DNA of 64,000 nucleotides from Chloroflexota bacterium (GTDB lineage Bacteria > Chloroflexota > Anaerolineae > Promineifilales > Promineifilaceae), in NCBI GenBank assembly GCA_020628815.1, contig JAHDEN010000007.1, positions 1 to 64,000 of the forward strand, written 5' to 3'. Below the pieces are notes generated by a model. That model was not told where the DNA came from, searched no databases, and was given only the letters and a program-made list of their open reading frames with translations. This document shows, one piece after another, positions 8,701 through 19,094 of the stretch (positions are counted from its first letter, which is position 1; each line of letters begins with the position of its first letter). A program made the translations under genes and the position numbers.

Positions 8701-9363
8701 ATGCAATCAATAGAAGATAATTCAACAGTACAAATTTCATCAGTCGTAAAGTCAACGTTATTTAACATCTTTGCCAAAGTCTTGTTTTCTTTTCCTTGGC
8801 TATGGCTGATCACGTTATTAACGTTTATTCTTGTTATTACCATTCAGCACGGCGAATTCCCCACATATGGCCAACCTGATCCAGCACAGGCTGGAGTAGT
8901 GAGCGATTTATTTTATTCGCCAACGATGTTACTTCTCATCTTGACCATGATATCGGCAGTTATAGCGGTTCCCCTTGCCGCCTATACATTTTGGTCAGCT
9001 TTCAAACAGGCAAACTTATCAAGTTCAGCGCTTTACTATCTGGTGAGCTTACTCAGCTTTTGCATCGTTACTTTTCTTACAGTAGCCTTCTTTACCGCTT
9101 TATACGATGAACTTGTGATGTGGGTCGATTCTAATTACACAATCCCAGCGCTCTTCTTTTTACATTCGCCACCAATGGCGCTCATTACATTGACAGTATC
9201 ATCGGCCATCATCGGGTCCCCATTAGCCATCCATAAATTTAGACCAGCTTTCAAACAATCACACCTGGCTATTTGGGCGAACCTTTATTTCGTCGCCATT
9301 TTTATCTTTTTTATCACGACTCTCTTTGACGCGGCCGGTATCATGGTTTGGCTATTAGACTAA
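8701..9363 (+). CDS. Integral membrane protein with internal duplication
   Basis: The 220-residue protein has about five hydrophobic helices and no recognised family. Two segments are clearly repeated: SPTMLLLILTMISAVIAVPL...FWSAFKQ near residue 75 and SPPMALITLTVSSAIIGSPL...FRPAFKQ near residue 155. This indicates an internal duplication of a two-helix unit. The start at 8701 (ATG after GGAGAA) is preferred over the TTG at 8689 in the ORF track. The stop codon overlaps that of the convergent acyl-CoA ligase gene. A 14-bp palindrome lies about 170 bp upstream. Function is unknown; a small transporter or membrane sensor would fit. Confidence 0.75.
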   Translation: MQSIEDNSTVQISSVVKSTLFNIFAKVLFSFPWLWLITLLTFILVITIQHGEFPTYGQPDPAQAGVVSDLFYSPTMLLLILTMISAVIAVPLAAYTFWSAFKQANLSSSALYYLVSLLSFCIVTFLTVAFFTALYDELVMWVDSNYTIPALFFLHSPPMALITLTVSSAIIGSPLAIHKFRPAFKQSHLAIWANLYFVAIFIFFITTLFDAAGIMVWLLD

Positions 9364-10946
9364 TCGGTTTCGGGAGTCTGCATTTTCCTGAGCTCCGCCT
9401 TGGCCGGTTTGCCCGTCGGTGTACGTGGCATTTCGTCTAAAATCTCCAGTTGCGTTGGCACCATGAACCGGCTCATGCGCGGCCGACAGTAAGCCTGCAA
9501 ACCTGACAACGTTAATTCTGACTCTGATTTAAGTGTCACAAACGCCTTCACCTCTTCCTCCCCACGGCCGTCCGGCACCCCAATCACAGCGCAATCTTCG
9601 ATAGCTGGATGGGTCAAAATCCCCTCTTCAATTTCATAGCCGGAAACCATCTCCCCTTTCACCCGAATCCGTTCAGAGATGCGGGACACCCAATGCAGAT
9701 CTCCATCTTCGTCCAAACGAGCTAAATCCCCCGAATGGAACCACAAATTGCGCCATGCCTTTAGGCTTCGGTCCGGCATGCCAATGTATTCAGATGCCAT
9801 GATCGCAGGCTCGTTCGGCCGGATGACAAGTTCACCTACGGCACCTTGCGGCAAAATATCGTCGTGCTCATCAACAATCGCCACCTCGTACCGATCCAAC
9901 ACTTTGCCCGCACCCGGTTTGTCCCACATCGGCAAAGCCACAGAGCCAGCATCTGTTGAGCCGTAGCCTCCTCCTCGTGCGACTTTTAGTTTAAAACGGG
10001 CCTCAAATGCATCGTAATCAACGGGCAATGGGGTTCCCCAGAAAAAACGCATGTTGTGGGCTGTCTCTTCTGGGCAAGGTTCTTGGGCCCACAACAGCGG
10101 CTGAACCGATCCGAGCGCCATAAACCATGTTGCCCCGTATTTGCAGACTTCGGGCCAGAAGTTCGACAGGCTAAAGCCATCCCGGATAATCGCTCGACCG
10201 CCAACCATCATGGCCGGTAACACATCGTATTGAGCTGCACCGACATGAAACAGTGGATAAGGCGAGTAAACACAATCATCTTCGGTCAGATCAAATGCTT
10301 CAATCATCGACTCGGCCGCACGGACCGAACTGCGATGCGGGATTGCGCACCCCTTTGAAACGCCCGTTGTGCCTGACGTAAACAGGATCACGGCCGTTTC
10401 GTCATCACGCACCGGCCGGGTCGCTTCGCTATTATCTTTACTCAAAATCGTATCAAACGATAAAACTGGAAGTTCCCCAAAAGTTGCTTGTGCGGCGCCC
10501 AATCCATCCACAACAATCAAACGCTCAAGGCTGGTTAAGTCTGGCAGGATGGTTTGGATCGGCTCGAAAAATTGCTCGGCCGTGATCAAGGTTTTGCACC
10601 CCGTCAGGTTTATCATGCGGGTCAATGGCAGGCCGCGCATCGTGTTATTGATCGACACTTCAACACAGCCAATCTTTTTCATCGCGTAAGAGGCCGCCAA
10701 AAATGGGATCCCATTGGCCAGCATAATGCCGACGTAGTCCCCCGGTTTAACCCCGATTGCAGTTAACCCATGGGCTATTTGATTGGTCAGTTGATTGAAT
10801 TCAGCATAGGTGAGTGTTTCACCCGTTTCAGCACGGGTAACAAATGGTCGGTTTGCATACTTTTCGGCCGCTTGTCGCAAAATCTCACCCAAGCTGACAC
10901 GCTGGGCTTCACGGCCGGTTAATCGAGTAATGAGTGGGGTCATCAT
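9360..10946 (-). CDS. AMP-forming acyl-CoA ligase (ANL superfamily)
   Basis: The 528-residue enzyme activates a carboxylic acid with ATP and transfers it to CoA. The P-loop-like AMP-binding motif FTSGTTGVSKG, the GYGSTDAG loop, the hinge-region GDLARLDEDG and the C-terminal catalytic lysine in RTPTGK are all present. The ORF track begins 36 codons earlier, but MTPLITRLTGREA follows a CGGAGAA ribosome site and matches family length. The overall pattern resembles CaiC-type and medium-chain ligases; substrate specificity cannot be read. The gene is convergent with, and overlaps by 4 bp, the membrane protein gene at 8701. No obvious beta-oxidation partners are adjacent. Confidence 0.92.
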   Translation of the reverse strand: MMTPLITRLTGREAQRVSLGEILRQAAEKYANRPFVTRAETGETLTYAEFNQLTNQIAHGLTAIGVKPGDYVGIMLANGIPFLAASYAMKKIGCVEVSINNTMRGLPLTRMINLTGCKTLITAEQFFEPIQTILPDLTSLERLIVVDGLGAAQATFGELPVLSFDTILSKDNSEATRPVRDDETAVILFTSGTTGVSKGCAIPHRSSVRAAESMIEAFDLTEDDCVYSPYPLFHVGAAQYDVLPAMMVGGRAIIRDGFSLSNFWPEVCKYGATWFMALGSVQPLLWAQEPCPEETAHNMRFFWGTPLPVDYDAFEARFKLKVARGGGYGSTDAGSVALPMWDKPGAGKVLDRYEVAIVDEHDDILPQGAVGELVIRPNEPAIMASEYIGMPDRSLKAWRNLWFHSGDLARLDEDGDLHWVSRISERIRVKGEMVSGYEIEEGILTHPAIEDCAVIGVPDGRGEEEVKAFVTLKSESELTLSGLQAYCRPRMSRFMVPTQLEILDEMPRTPTGKPAKAELRKMQTPETD

Positions 10947-11148
10947 CAAAAAATTCTCCGCTTTGCAAAGTTTGAAGAATTTTAACAAAATCAGGCCGAT
11001 ATGATTCGACTTTATGAAAAAAAAGACACAGAAAAAATTGTTAAAGCGTGGCATCAGTCTTCATCAATCACCCACCCTTTTTGAGCCAAATCATTTATGA
11101 AAGACAACGCTAAAGTTGTAGCTTAAGCCGGGGTAAGAGGCCCAGACA

Positions 11149-11180
11149 AAAAAAGCCGAGCGAATAAAAATCGCTCGGCT
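11149..11180 (-). terminator. Intrinsic terminator of the repeat-protein gene
   Basis: A 9-bp perfect stem, GCCGAGCGA/TCGCTCGGC, with a 7-nt loop is followed on the minus strand by seven T residues, 30 bp after the stop of the secreted repeat protein gene. Confidence 0.93.
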
Positions 11181-11211
11181 CGAGTTTAAAGATAAATCTC
11201 AGTTCAAGTTT

Positions 11212-14200
11212 TTATCTGCTAATGAATGAGAAGTAGGATTTATTGCCAAAGATGTCTGCAAACGAGGGGGTTGATGGCAACATTTCGGCCGGAGCCATGA
11301 CGCCAAAATAACCCAGTCTGTCCATCTGGAAGGTTATTGTTCGATTCTCCGTATCAAGCGTTATATCATCAACAACAGTTGGGTCTGCATTTATCCGTGC
11401 ATCGGGGACCGATTGAATCATAATCACCAAATCTGCTGGATCCATCACATCTTCGATGTAGCTGGGGTAAGGAACTGTAACGGTCAATGTTTGGTCTATC
11501 GACTTCTCCCAATGAGCTGACATGTTTGAATCAAACGCCATCACTTGATACGTTAACGCAACCGGCTGTAAGTCTCCATTTAACACAAAGAAATTGCCAG
11601 TCTCTAAGCCAACATGTCTGACAGGTACATCATCCGCCAGCAATCCGGCCGGGGCAACTACAGCTGTCCCATCTGACAGCTGGACAGTCACAGGCTGATC
11701 ATCATCCATCTCGGCCGACTCTGGGGGCAAATAATATTCACCTTCATTTAGTATCAAATCGATCTGGGTAGGTCCATCCACATCAATAGAACCTCCCATA
11801 TGCCAATGTTCATCTTCAGTGTATGCGTAAACATCTATAAACCAGCTGCCATCAACAATATCAACCGAAAAATCGCCAACAGCGTTTTCCCCATCCGATG
11901 TCAAATTAACCCCAAAATATTTATAAGACCCACCGGCAAGGTTCAGGCTAACAAATGCTTCCACACTTTCAGTTAAACCAGGCGCATATACTGAGCCAGA
12001 CAAAGGGGTTTCGGCTGCTCTAAAATTGAGCTCTAGCCCAGCTAGCGCCTCTCCAGGCTCAAGTGTGATTACAATCGGATCTGGTGGGAACATGTCATCA
12101 TCTCCGAAGGAATCATACGCCGTTAAAAGATATGAGCCATAAGGAACATTGGCCGAGAAATTTCCTGCCATATCAGTGTCGATGGTCAGATAAAACTCAG
12201 TCAGCTCATCCAAACCCTGAAGAACAAGATGCCCATATGGAGCAAAATCATTTGGTGGGTAATTTAAACTTCCAGAAATCGAGGCATCTGCAAATAATAG
12301 AGGCAAATCTAGCGTGACCGTGCTATTTTCAGTCACAAACAGGCTATTGGACGTACTATTTATCGGGTAATAATCTGGGTTGTTCGGCAGGGGGATCCAC
12401 CAATCAATAAACCACTCACCCGCTACAACAGGGAGATCAAAGCTAGAATCATCGGCCGTAATCGAGGTTCCGATCCCGCTACTTATACTATTTGAATACG
12501 CTCGAACTTCTCCGGCTACATTAGGAATCGTTTCACCGGTCCTAAAATCAACAACTTGCCCCGTAATCAAAGCATTTGGTTCTAAAGCTTTGATCTCAAC
12601 ATTCAATGTTGAATCTGGCGCAACTGTTATCGATATATTAGCTGGAAACATATATGGGGAGTCATATACGCCTAAATACAGTTCGTAGTCACCGGGTAAC
12701 ACAGGAATTTCAAAACGGCCGCCGCTAATATGAGACTCGCCATAATATGATGGTTCAGACTCTTTAACTACGGTTGCATATCCGTTGATAGTACTGAGCA
12801 GATCACCAGCTTGATTGACTAAAGAAGCTGAAATTCTGCTATTCAGCTCTTGCAAAACAAAGTTAACGCCATCGGCCGATTCACCTTCAGCAACGGTCGC
12901 TTGAACAGGGCCATCGTTATAATAAAATTCCGGCAGATGATAAATTTCAGCGTAAACTGTCCAGTTCCCAGCAATTGCCCTTAATTCATAATTACCATCA
13001 GCATCGGTGGTGGCAAATCGGTCACGATCTAACCCATCATTGTTATAAGCGTAAATATGAACATTAGGCACAGGGTTTCCAGATGAGGTAGTCACCGTCC
13101 CTCTAATTGATGCGTTCGGCGCCTGCAGCAAAACTTCTCCCAGATCCAACAGTTCGCCAGATTTTAATATGATTGTTTTTCCAATCAATGGGGCTAAACC
13201 TTCAGCATCTGGGTAGATCTGATAGACGTATTCCCCGGCCGGGGCCGCCAATTCAAACGGGCTTCCTTGTGGAAAATATCCATTATTTTCAAAATATGTA
13301 CTGTTAGAAAAAATTGAAACATAATATCCACCCGTTGCAATAGCCGGATCAGTTGAAGCCACAGATCCTCTAACAGCTGCGTCAAACCGGGCAACTTCAA
13401 ATGATATCTGCTTTTCTTCAGATGTTTCGTCTAAGGCAAATGAAACAAGGGTATAGGGTTCAATATTATGCCAATCACGAACCTCATAATTTATTGGGTA
13501 AAGCTCAACAATCCAATCTCCACCAACTAAGCTGAGTTCATAGCGTCCATTTTCGTCAGTGGTTGTACTCCGGGATAGCCCTCTTGATTGATGAGAAGCA
13601 ACAAGACGGCCGTCTGTTACGGGAATTCCATTTTGATCAACAACGTGCCCAGATACAACTTTTAATCTGTCTGGCCACTGGTTGTACTTTAATTCAATAG
13701 GCAGCTCATCAGTTGGGATTGTGATCTGCAACGGGTTTGGAGGCAACAGATCTGAACCATCGTAGTCACGATAATTTGAGACGACGATTTCATATTGGCC
13801 GTCCCGCAAATTGCCTATCTGCCATCGCCCTTGACTGTCAGAATAGGCATAACCTGAAACATAAGGTAACCCATCAATCGAGTAGATTCCTACGTCAGAA
13901 TCAGGGTATGGGTTTCCATCCGCATCAAGCACTGTGCCATAAATGTCTGGCCCAGCATATTCTATCGAGTGGACTATGGTCTCACCCTCGTCTTCTATCG
14001 TTACAGCTATGGGATCCGATTCAAAATGTTCGTTTTGATCAGGGCTAGGATATGCGCTTAGCGAATAGTCTCCAGCAGGGATACCCTGCATAAAATATCG
14101 GCCGGATACGGTCCGTGTCGATGCAAGATATGATCCAGTCCTACTCTTTAAAAAGACATATCCTTCCACCAACGAATCGCTACCCGGGGCAATCACATCA

Positions 14201-14769
14201 CCCGCTACTTGGGCAACAGAAACCCTAATATCTCCTAAATCAACAGATGATTGAAACAGATCAACATAGGGTGGTGCCGCAGCCATCAGATAGCTACCTT
14301 CAGGGGGAAGTAAGTGCAATACATACACCCCAGAATAGATCGAATCAAAACTGAACTCTCCCGAATTTGTATCAACAATCGCAGTTACAACCGGGGGACC
14401 ATAAACATTTTCTTCAAGTGGAGGCAAAGGAGCCAATTCTGCTAGATTTGGGGCGCTCGGCCGTTCCAGGTCTGATCCCAACAATGGCACGGGGGGTGGT
14501 GGTGGAATCGATGGGGTTGGAGTAGGAATATATGGAGGAATAGGATTTTCACTTGGATGAGGAGGGGCTTCGTAATCGATGTGGAACAATCCAACTTTCA
14601 TTCCTGCGGGCATCGTTATCCCGTCAGGCAAAACGAGCTTCCCACTAACTGTACCTTGCTGGCTAGCTTCCTCAGCTTGCACAGAACTCACGAGGTTGTA
14701 CCCAAACAAGGCTATTCCAAGTAAAAGCAGACTAATAAATGCGACCGTAAACAGCTTCTCTTTTTTCAT
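11212..14769 (-). CDS. Secreted protein of about ten carboxypeptidase-regulatory-like repeats
   Basis: The 1185-residue protein starts at MKKEKLFTVAF, after AAGGGAAAA. It has a Sec signal peptide (hydrophobic core LLLLGIALFGYNL, probable cleavage after VQA) and a proline-rich stretch near residue 110. About ten tandem prealbumin-like beta-sandwich repeats of about 90 residues follow, each opening with a G-x-V pattern and carrying a D-x-x-G-x-Y/F core (for example TDADGNYEL, TDENGRYEL). These belong to the CarboxypepD_reg/SpaA-like class common in surface adhesins. The C-terminal 170 residues form a different domain ending YFGVMAP. No sortase motif, S-layer domain or second membrane anchor is visible. 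Role is probably extracellular or cell-surface; the ligand is unknown. It has its own terminator and appears monocistronic. Confidence 0.85.
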   Translation of the reverse strand: MKKEKLFTVAFISLLLLGIALFGYNLVSSVQAEEASQQGTVSGKLVLPDGITMPAGMKVGLFHIDYEAPPHPSENPIPPYIPTPTPSIPPPPPVPLLGSDLERPSAPNLAELAPLPPLEENVYGPPVVTAIVDTNSGEFSFDSIYSGVYVLHLLPPEGSYLMAAAPPYVDLFQSSVDLGDIRVSVAQVAGDVIAPGSDSLVEGYVFLKSRTGSYLASTRTVSGRYFMQGIPAGDYSLSAYPSPDQNEHFESDPIAVTIEDEGETIVHSIEYAGPDIYGTVLDADGNPYPDSDVGIYSIDGLPYVSGYAYSDSQGRWQIGNLRDGQYEIVVSNYRDYDGSDLLPPNPLQITIPTDELPIELKYNQWPDRLKVVSGHVVDQNGIPVTDGRLVASHQSRGLSRSTTTDENGRYELSLVGGDWIVELYPINYEVRDWHNIEPYTLVSFALDETSEEKQISFEVARFDAAVRGSVASTDPAIATGGYYVSIFSNSTYFENNGYFPQGSPFELAAPAGEYVYQIYPDAEGLAPLIGKTIILKSGELLDLGEVLLQAPNASIRGTVTTSSGNPVPNVHIYAYNNDGLDRDRFATTDADGNYELRAIAGNWTVYAEIYHLPEFYYNDGPVQATVAEGESADGVNFVLQELNSRISASLVNQAGDLLSTINGYATVVKESEPSYYGESHISGGRFEIPVLPGDYELYLGVYDSPYMFPANISITVAPDSTLNVEIKALEPNALITGQVVDFRTGETIPNVAGEVRAYSNSISSGIGTSITADDSSFDLPVVAGEWFIDWWIPLPNNPDYYPINSTSNSLFVTENSTVTLDLPLLFADASISGSLNYPPNDFAPYGHLVLQGLDELTEFYLTIDTDMAGNFSANVPYGSYLLTAYDSFGDDDMFPPDPIVITLEPGEALAGLELNFRAAETPLSGSVYAPGLTESVEAFVSLNLAGGSYKYFGVNLTSDGENAVGDFSVDIVDGSWFIDVYAYTEDEHWHMGGSIDVDGPTQIDLILNEGEYYLPPESAEMDDDQPVTVQLSDGTAVVAPAGLLADDVPVRHVGLETGNFFVLNGDLQPVALTYQVMAFDSNMSAHWEKSIDQTLTVTVPYPSYIEDVMDPADLVIMIQSVPDARINADPTVVDDITLDTENRTITFQMDRLGYFGVMAPAEMLPSTPSFADIFGNKSYFSFISR

Positions 14770-14984
14770 TTTTATTTTCCCTTTTGTTGTAAAAGCCAAA
14801 TCAAAATATCTTCCTACCGGAAAACATATTTTATTATTTGGCAGCCACCTCAAATTTGCTTGTCTATTTCCCTACTGGTTCATATTTTTAAACATACGGA
14901 CCTGCTAATGAATAGAATAACGAGATCAAGCCGTAAATGGTTCCATATTGATATATTTTGGGCTAATTTGACAATCAGAGTCGG

Positions 14985-17900
14985 TTAAAGTGACTTTTGC
15001 AGCTCTTGTCCTGTCACACTTTCGGCAACTGCCATCACCTGCTTGGGAGGTCCCTGAGCAACAACATTCCCACCGGCCGCGCCACCCTCAGGTCCCATGT
15101 CGATAATCCAATCGGCCGTCTGCACAACGTCCAAATTATGCTCAATCACAATAATCGAATTGCCCGCATCCACCAGCCTATGCAGCACATCTAGCAGCAC
15201 CTGCACATCCGCAAAGTGCAGCCCCGTTGTCGGCTCATCAAGAATATAAATCGTCTGCCCCGTCGCTTTACGGCTCAGCTCCTTCGCCAGCTTAACCCGC
15301 TGCGCCTCCCCACCAGAAAGCGTGAGTGCGCTCTGCCCCAGCTTCAGATAATCAAGCCCCACGTCAAACAACATCTGCAACCCGTTTTTGATCTTTGGCT
15401 GAGCCTCAAAAAACGTCAACGCTTCAGCGATATCCATGTCGAGCACATCTGCAATATGTTTGTCTTTAAAGGTCACAGCCAGCGTGTCTCGATTGAACCG
15501 CTGCCCATTGCACTCACGACACGTTACCCACACATCTGCCAAAAAGTGCATTTCGACCCGTTTTTGCCCATGGCCCGAGCAGTTGGCACACCGGCCGTCG
15601 CTGTTGTTAAAGCTAAATCGGCCCGCTTTGTACCCACGCACCTTCGCCTCTGGCAAGCTCGCAAACAGCTTGCGAATCTCATCAAATAAACCGACATATG
15701 TTGCGGGATTAGAACGTGGGGTTCGGCCGATCGGATCTTGGGTGATGTTGATCGCCTTATCAAGTTGGTCCAACCCATCCAAGCTATGATGTGGCCCTGG
15801 GGCAGATTGGGCGTTCATCAGGTCACGGCCCAAAATCGGGGACAAGGTTTGCCCCACCAAACTGCTCTTACCACTCCCACTAACCCCGGTAATGCAGGTC
15901 AAAACCCCTAGGGGAAACTTGACTGTCAAATTTTTCAGGTTGTTCAAGCGCGCGTCTTTAAGGGTCAGCCAGCCGACAGGCTCTCGCAGTTTTTCGGCGT
16001 TAGACGTTTTGATTTTTAGATCACCGCGCAAATATCGGCCGGTTAAACTTTCAGGATGATGGGCCAGCGCCTCAGGCGGTCCGGCCGCAATCAGTTCACC
16101 CCCTAGCACACCGGCCCTTGGCCCCAAATCGATAATCCAATCTGACTTAGCCATCGTCTGCTGATCATGCTCCACAACAAGCACCGTATTCCCCATGTCG
16201 CGCAGTTCGGTTAGGGTTTCAATCAGCTTTGTATGATCCCGCACGTGCAGCCCGATAGATGGCTCATCGAGCACGTACAACACCCCAACCAGCCCACTGC
16301 TTAACTGACTGGCTAATCGAATCCGCTGTCCCTCCCCACCCGACAGCGTGGGGGCCGCACGATCTAAATTTAAATAGTGCAATCCAACGTTTAACATAAA
16401 ACGCAGCCGCTTCGACAGCTCAATCATGATCTCTTCAACAATCACGCTTTGCTCTTCGTCCAGCGTTTGTGGGATGGCTTGCACCCAATCGGCCGTCTCT
16501 CCCAGCGTCATCATATTGACTACAGGAAGTCTTTTGCCCGCGACCGTAACAAACCTCGCCTCAGGACACAGTCGCTCGCCATTGCAGCTGGTACACGGTA
16601 ATTGACTCATGAACTGAGCCAGCCAGCGTCGCCGCCCTTCCGATTTTGTTGTCCGAAACAACCGATTAATCTGTTTGATTAGCCCCTGTGCTGGTCGAGT
16701 CACTTCCCCCTGCATCCGATCTTCCGACCGACCCTCGCCCCAGATAAACTTAAAGGCCACATCTCCTGACCCATACACCAGCGCATGCCGAAAATCTTCG
16801 GGCAAATCTTCCCAAGGTTGTGAAATATCCGCCTTGTAATGCTCTGCAATCACCTTGATTTGGGTCAACGTCCACGATGATTTTTTCTTGCTCAACACCC
16901 CATAATACGAAGATGCCCCATCTAGCAGAGACAAATCCGGCCGATTAAAAATCAAGCCAGGATCTACCTGAAGCTGAGCACCCAACCCGTTGCAGTCTTG
17001 GCACATCCCACTGGGGGAGTTGGGGCTAAACAAGCGTGGCGAAAGCTCTTGAAAACTAAGCCCACACGAACCGCAGGCATGGTGCTGTGAAAATTTCTGC
17101 TCACTTCCGTCCTCCAGCAGCAGCGTCAGAGACCCGTTGCCTGCCAGCAGTGTGGTTTCAACACTGTCGGTTAAACGGGTGGCAAAAGATCGGTCTGTCG
17201 CCTCATCTGCTGGCAGGGTGAGCCGATCGATCACCAATTCGACATCATGCGCTTTTGTTTTTGCCAGCGGCTTTTGTTCTCCCAAGCGAACCATTTCCCC
17301 GTTGATTCTAGCCCGCACATATCCATCTTTTTGAGCTTTTTCCAGCAGGTTGGCATGGGTCCCTTTTCTAGCTTGGGCAACAGGGGCCAGCAGCTGAATC
17401 TTGCTCCCACCCGGCTGTTCCAAAATCTGGTCAACAATTTGGCTTGGTGACTGCGGCGTCACATCCCGGCCGCATTGCGGGCAGTGTGCGGTCCCCACGC
17501 GGGCAAACAGCAGGCGCAAATGGTCAGCCACTTCAGTGATGGTTCCCACCGTCGAGCGAGGATTTTTGCTCACCGTTTTTTGCTCAATCGCCACGGCCGG
17601 GCTCAAGCCGGAAATATGATCAACCTTCGGCTTTTCCATCTGCCCCAAAAAGCGGCGGGCGTAGCTCGACAACGACTCAACATAGCGCCGTTGCCCTTCA
17701 GCAAACAGCGTATCAAACGCCAAAGACGATTTTCCACTGCCGCTAACCCCGGTCACCACCACCAGCTTATTGCGCGGAATCGTCACATCTATATTTTTCA
17801 GATTGTGTTGTCTGGCTCCCACAATCTCAATATCTGCAGTTGCTTGGAATTGATTATTAAAAGTTGGTTGTTCTTTATTAATTATTTCAGAGCGGGAACT

Positions 17901-18851
17901 CTCCGTTGACACTTGATGATTGACCATTGTCAATTGACTATTAATCAGCTCATCTGGATCCCCAATTTCAACCTCTCCAAGCCCAAACGACGCCAAGCGA
18001 GTCTGTGTCACACGCGCATCAGGCAAGGTTTGGAACATCGCCTGAACCTCATCGAACCGGCTATCAACGGCCGTCGTCAGCTCCGCAATCTCGTCAAGCC
18101 GAGCATAATCGGCCGCTGTCATTTCTTTCTGCTTTTTCGTCCCCAACGGCCCCCAAATGTCCCACGGCAACAGCTCCACTTTGTTTAACGCCATCAAATC
18201 TGCAAGCAAATTACCCTTGATAAATGGCAAGCCGTTCAGGACGCGCGAAAAGCCAAACAAGCGAGAATCCATCTCCTTTGCCCGGCACAAGCGCCACGCT
18301 TCACCGGCCGTGTAAAAATCTGTCCCATGCACCATATCGTGGACGTCGTGGCTCATCTTCATCGCCAAGTATTGCTCATCGTCAATTTGCGGGTCAAGCA
18401 ATATCCAACGGTTTCCATTCCAATATTCGGCCACCCAATGATCATCGTTCCAATTTTGCTCCGGCCGAAAATAGGTCGCAAACCCAACGCGCAGGCGGGC
18501 CGGAATCCCTTTTTGGCGACAAAGAGCCACAAAAACAGTCGCGAAAGTTCGGCAGTTGCCCACCACACGGTCGGCCGGTTGGCGCGGCTCCAAAATCGAC
18601 CGATCATCTATAGAGCAGATCCGATCAAATACCCGTTCAACAGACCGCAGAGTCAAATAATCTTCCCGCTGAATTTTAGTTAGTTGGATGTCATATACGC
18701 TCCCGGTTGAGTTGTGTAACACCAACCCTTGGGTGACCTTGGCCAAGGTCACAGGATCTGCTGGGCACGTGTCAATTAAGTCTGCAAAATTTTTTGGATT
18801 TGTGATAGCCCCATGTTCAGTGTAGTAGGCCAAAACGCTTTGATCGGTCAA
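14985..18851 (-). CDS. uvrA: Fusion: transglutaminase-like domain plus UvrA excinuclease ATPase
   Basis: One open frame encodes an N-terminal transglutaminase-like cysteine-protease fold (about residues 60-200 with Cys103 in GNCRTFA, His141 in DDHWVAEYW and Asp156 in LLDPQ as the likely triad). A complete UvrA of about 945 residues follows from [14 protein letters not shown] near 344. The UvrA part has Walker [10 protein letters not shown] (371-379 of the ORF), two LSGGE-QR signatures, zinc-binding cysteine groups and both ATPase halves, so it should act as the damage sensor of nucleotide excision repair. The linker (about 305-338) is encoded by a 98-bp heptad repeat. The start at TTG 18851, 8 nt after AAAAGGAG, is preferred to GTG 18860, which overlaps that site. 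An internal ATG in the linker could also yield UvrA alone. Confidence 0.93.
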   Translation of the reverse strand: MTDQSVLAYYTEHGAITNPKNFADLIDTCPADPVTLAKVTQGLVLHNSTGSVYDIQLTKIQREDYLTLRSVERVFDRICSIDDRSILEPRQPADRVVGNCRTFATVFVALCRQKGIPARLRVGFATYFRPEQNWNDDHWVAEYWNGNRWILLDPQIDDEQYLAMKMSHDVHDMVHGTDFYTAGEAWRLCRAKEMDSRLFGFSRVLNGLPFIKGNLLADLMALNKVELLPWDIWGPLGTKKQKEMTAADYARLDEIAELTTAVDSRFDEVQAMFQTLPDARVTQTRLASFGLGEVEIGDPDELINSQLTMVNHQVSTESSRSEIINKEQPTFNNQFQATADIEIVGARQHNLKNIDVTIPRNKLVVVTGVSGSGKSSLAFDTLFAEGQRRYVESLSSYARRFLGQMEKPKVDHISGLSPAVAIEQKTVSKNPRSTVGTITEVADHLRLLFARVGTAHCPQCGRDVTPQSPSQIVDQILEQPGGSKIQLLAPVAQARKGTHANLLEKAQKDGYVRARINGEMVRLGEQKPLAKTKAHDVELVIDRLTLPADEATDRSFATRLTDSVETTLLAGNGSLTLLLEDGSEQKFSQHHACGSCGLSFQELSPRLFSPNSPSGMCQDCNGLGAQLQVDPGLIFNRPDLSLLDGASSYYGVLSKKKSSWTLTQIKVIAEHYKADISQPWEDLPEDFRHALVYGSGDVAFKFIWGEGRSEDRMQGEVTRPAQGLIKQINRLFRTTKSEGRRRWLAQFMSQLPCTSCNGERLCPEARFVTVAGKRLPVVNMMTLGETADWVQAIPQTLDEEQSVIVEEIMIELSKRLRFMLNVGLHYLNLDRAAPTLSGGEGQRIRLASQLSSGLVGVLYVLDEPSIGLHVRDHTKLIETLTELRDMGNTVLVVEHDQQTMAKSDWIIDLGPRAGVLGGELIAAGPPEALAHHPESLTGRYLRGDLKIKTSNAEKLREPVGWLTLKDARLNNLKNLTVKFPLGVLTCITGVSGSGKSSLVGQTLSPILGRDLMNAQSAPGPHHSLDGLDQLDKAINITQDPIGRTPRSNPATYVGLFDEIRKLFASLPEAKVRGYKAGRFSFNNSDGRCANCSGHGQKRVEMHFLADVWVTCRECNGQRFNRDTLAVTFKDKHIADVLDMDIAEALTFFEAQPKIKNGLQMLFDVGLDYLKLGQSALTLSGGEAQRVKLAKELSRKATGQTIYILDEPTTGLHFADVQVLLDVLHRLVDAGNSIIVIEHNLDVVQTADWIIDMGPEGGAAGGNVVAQGPPKQVMAVAESVTGQELQKSL
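17850..17947. repeat. Heptad array inside the transglutaminase-UvrA coding sequence
   Basis: Fourteen consecutive 7-bp units, all in one phase, mostly begin with TT; six in a row fit TTGACNN/TTGATNN/TTAATNN. This is the same type of repeat as those found between genes elsewhere in the window, but here it is translated as the interdomain linker. Confidence 0.8.
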
Positions 18852-19094
18852 CAGAAACACTCCTTTTCAGCTTGAGCTTCGATCTCATAATGGTATCGGG
18901 AATAGAAGGATTGATGCAACCATCCTCCCATGCAAAACTCCAAATTTGACTTTTTCAAATCAATCCCCATAATAAAAAGCAACTACCAACAGGAAAGTGT
19001 TATGACAGATTGTTAGCAAATAATTGATCACCCCGCCTTCGCCCGAAGGCCCATCAACTTATCGGTTTTCCTCATCCCTATTTGGAGGATCGCC

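Noticed and set aside
17850-17947. CRISPR-like array
   Set aside because: Short periodic units suggested CRISPR at first sight, but units are 7 bp with no spacers, no leader and no cas genes; the same holds for the other heptad arrays.
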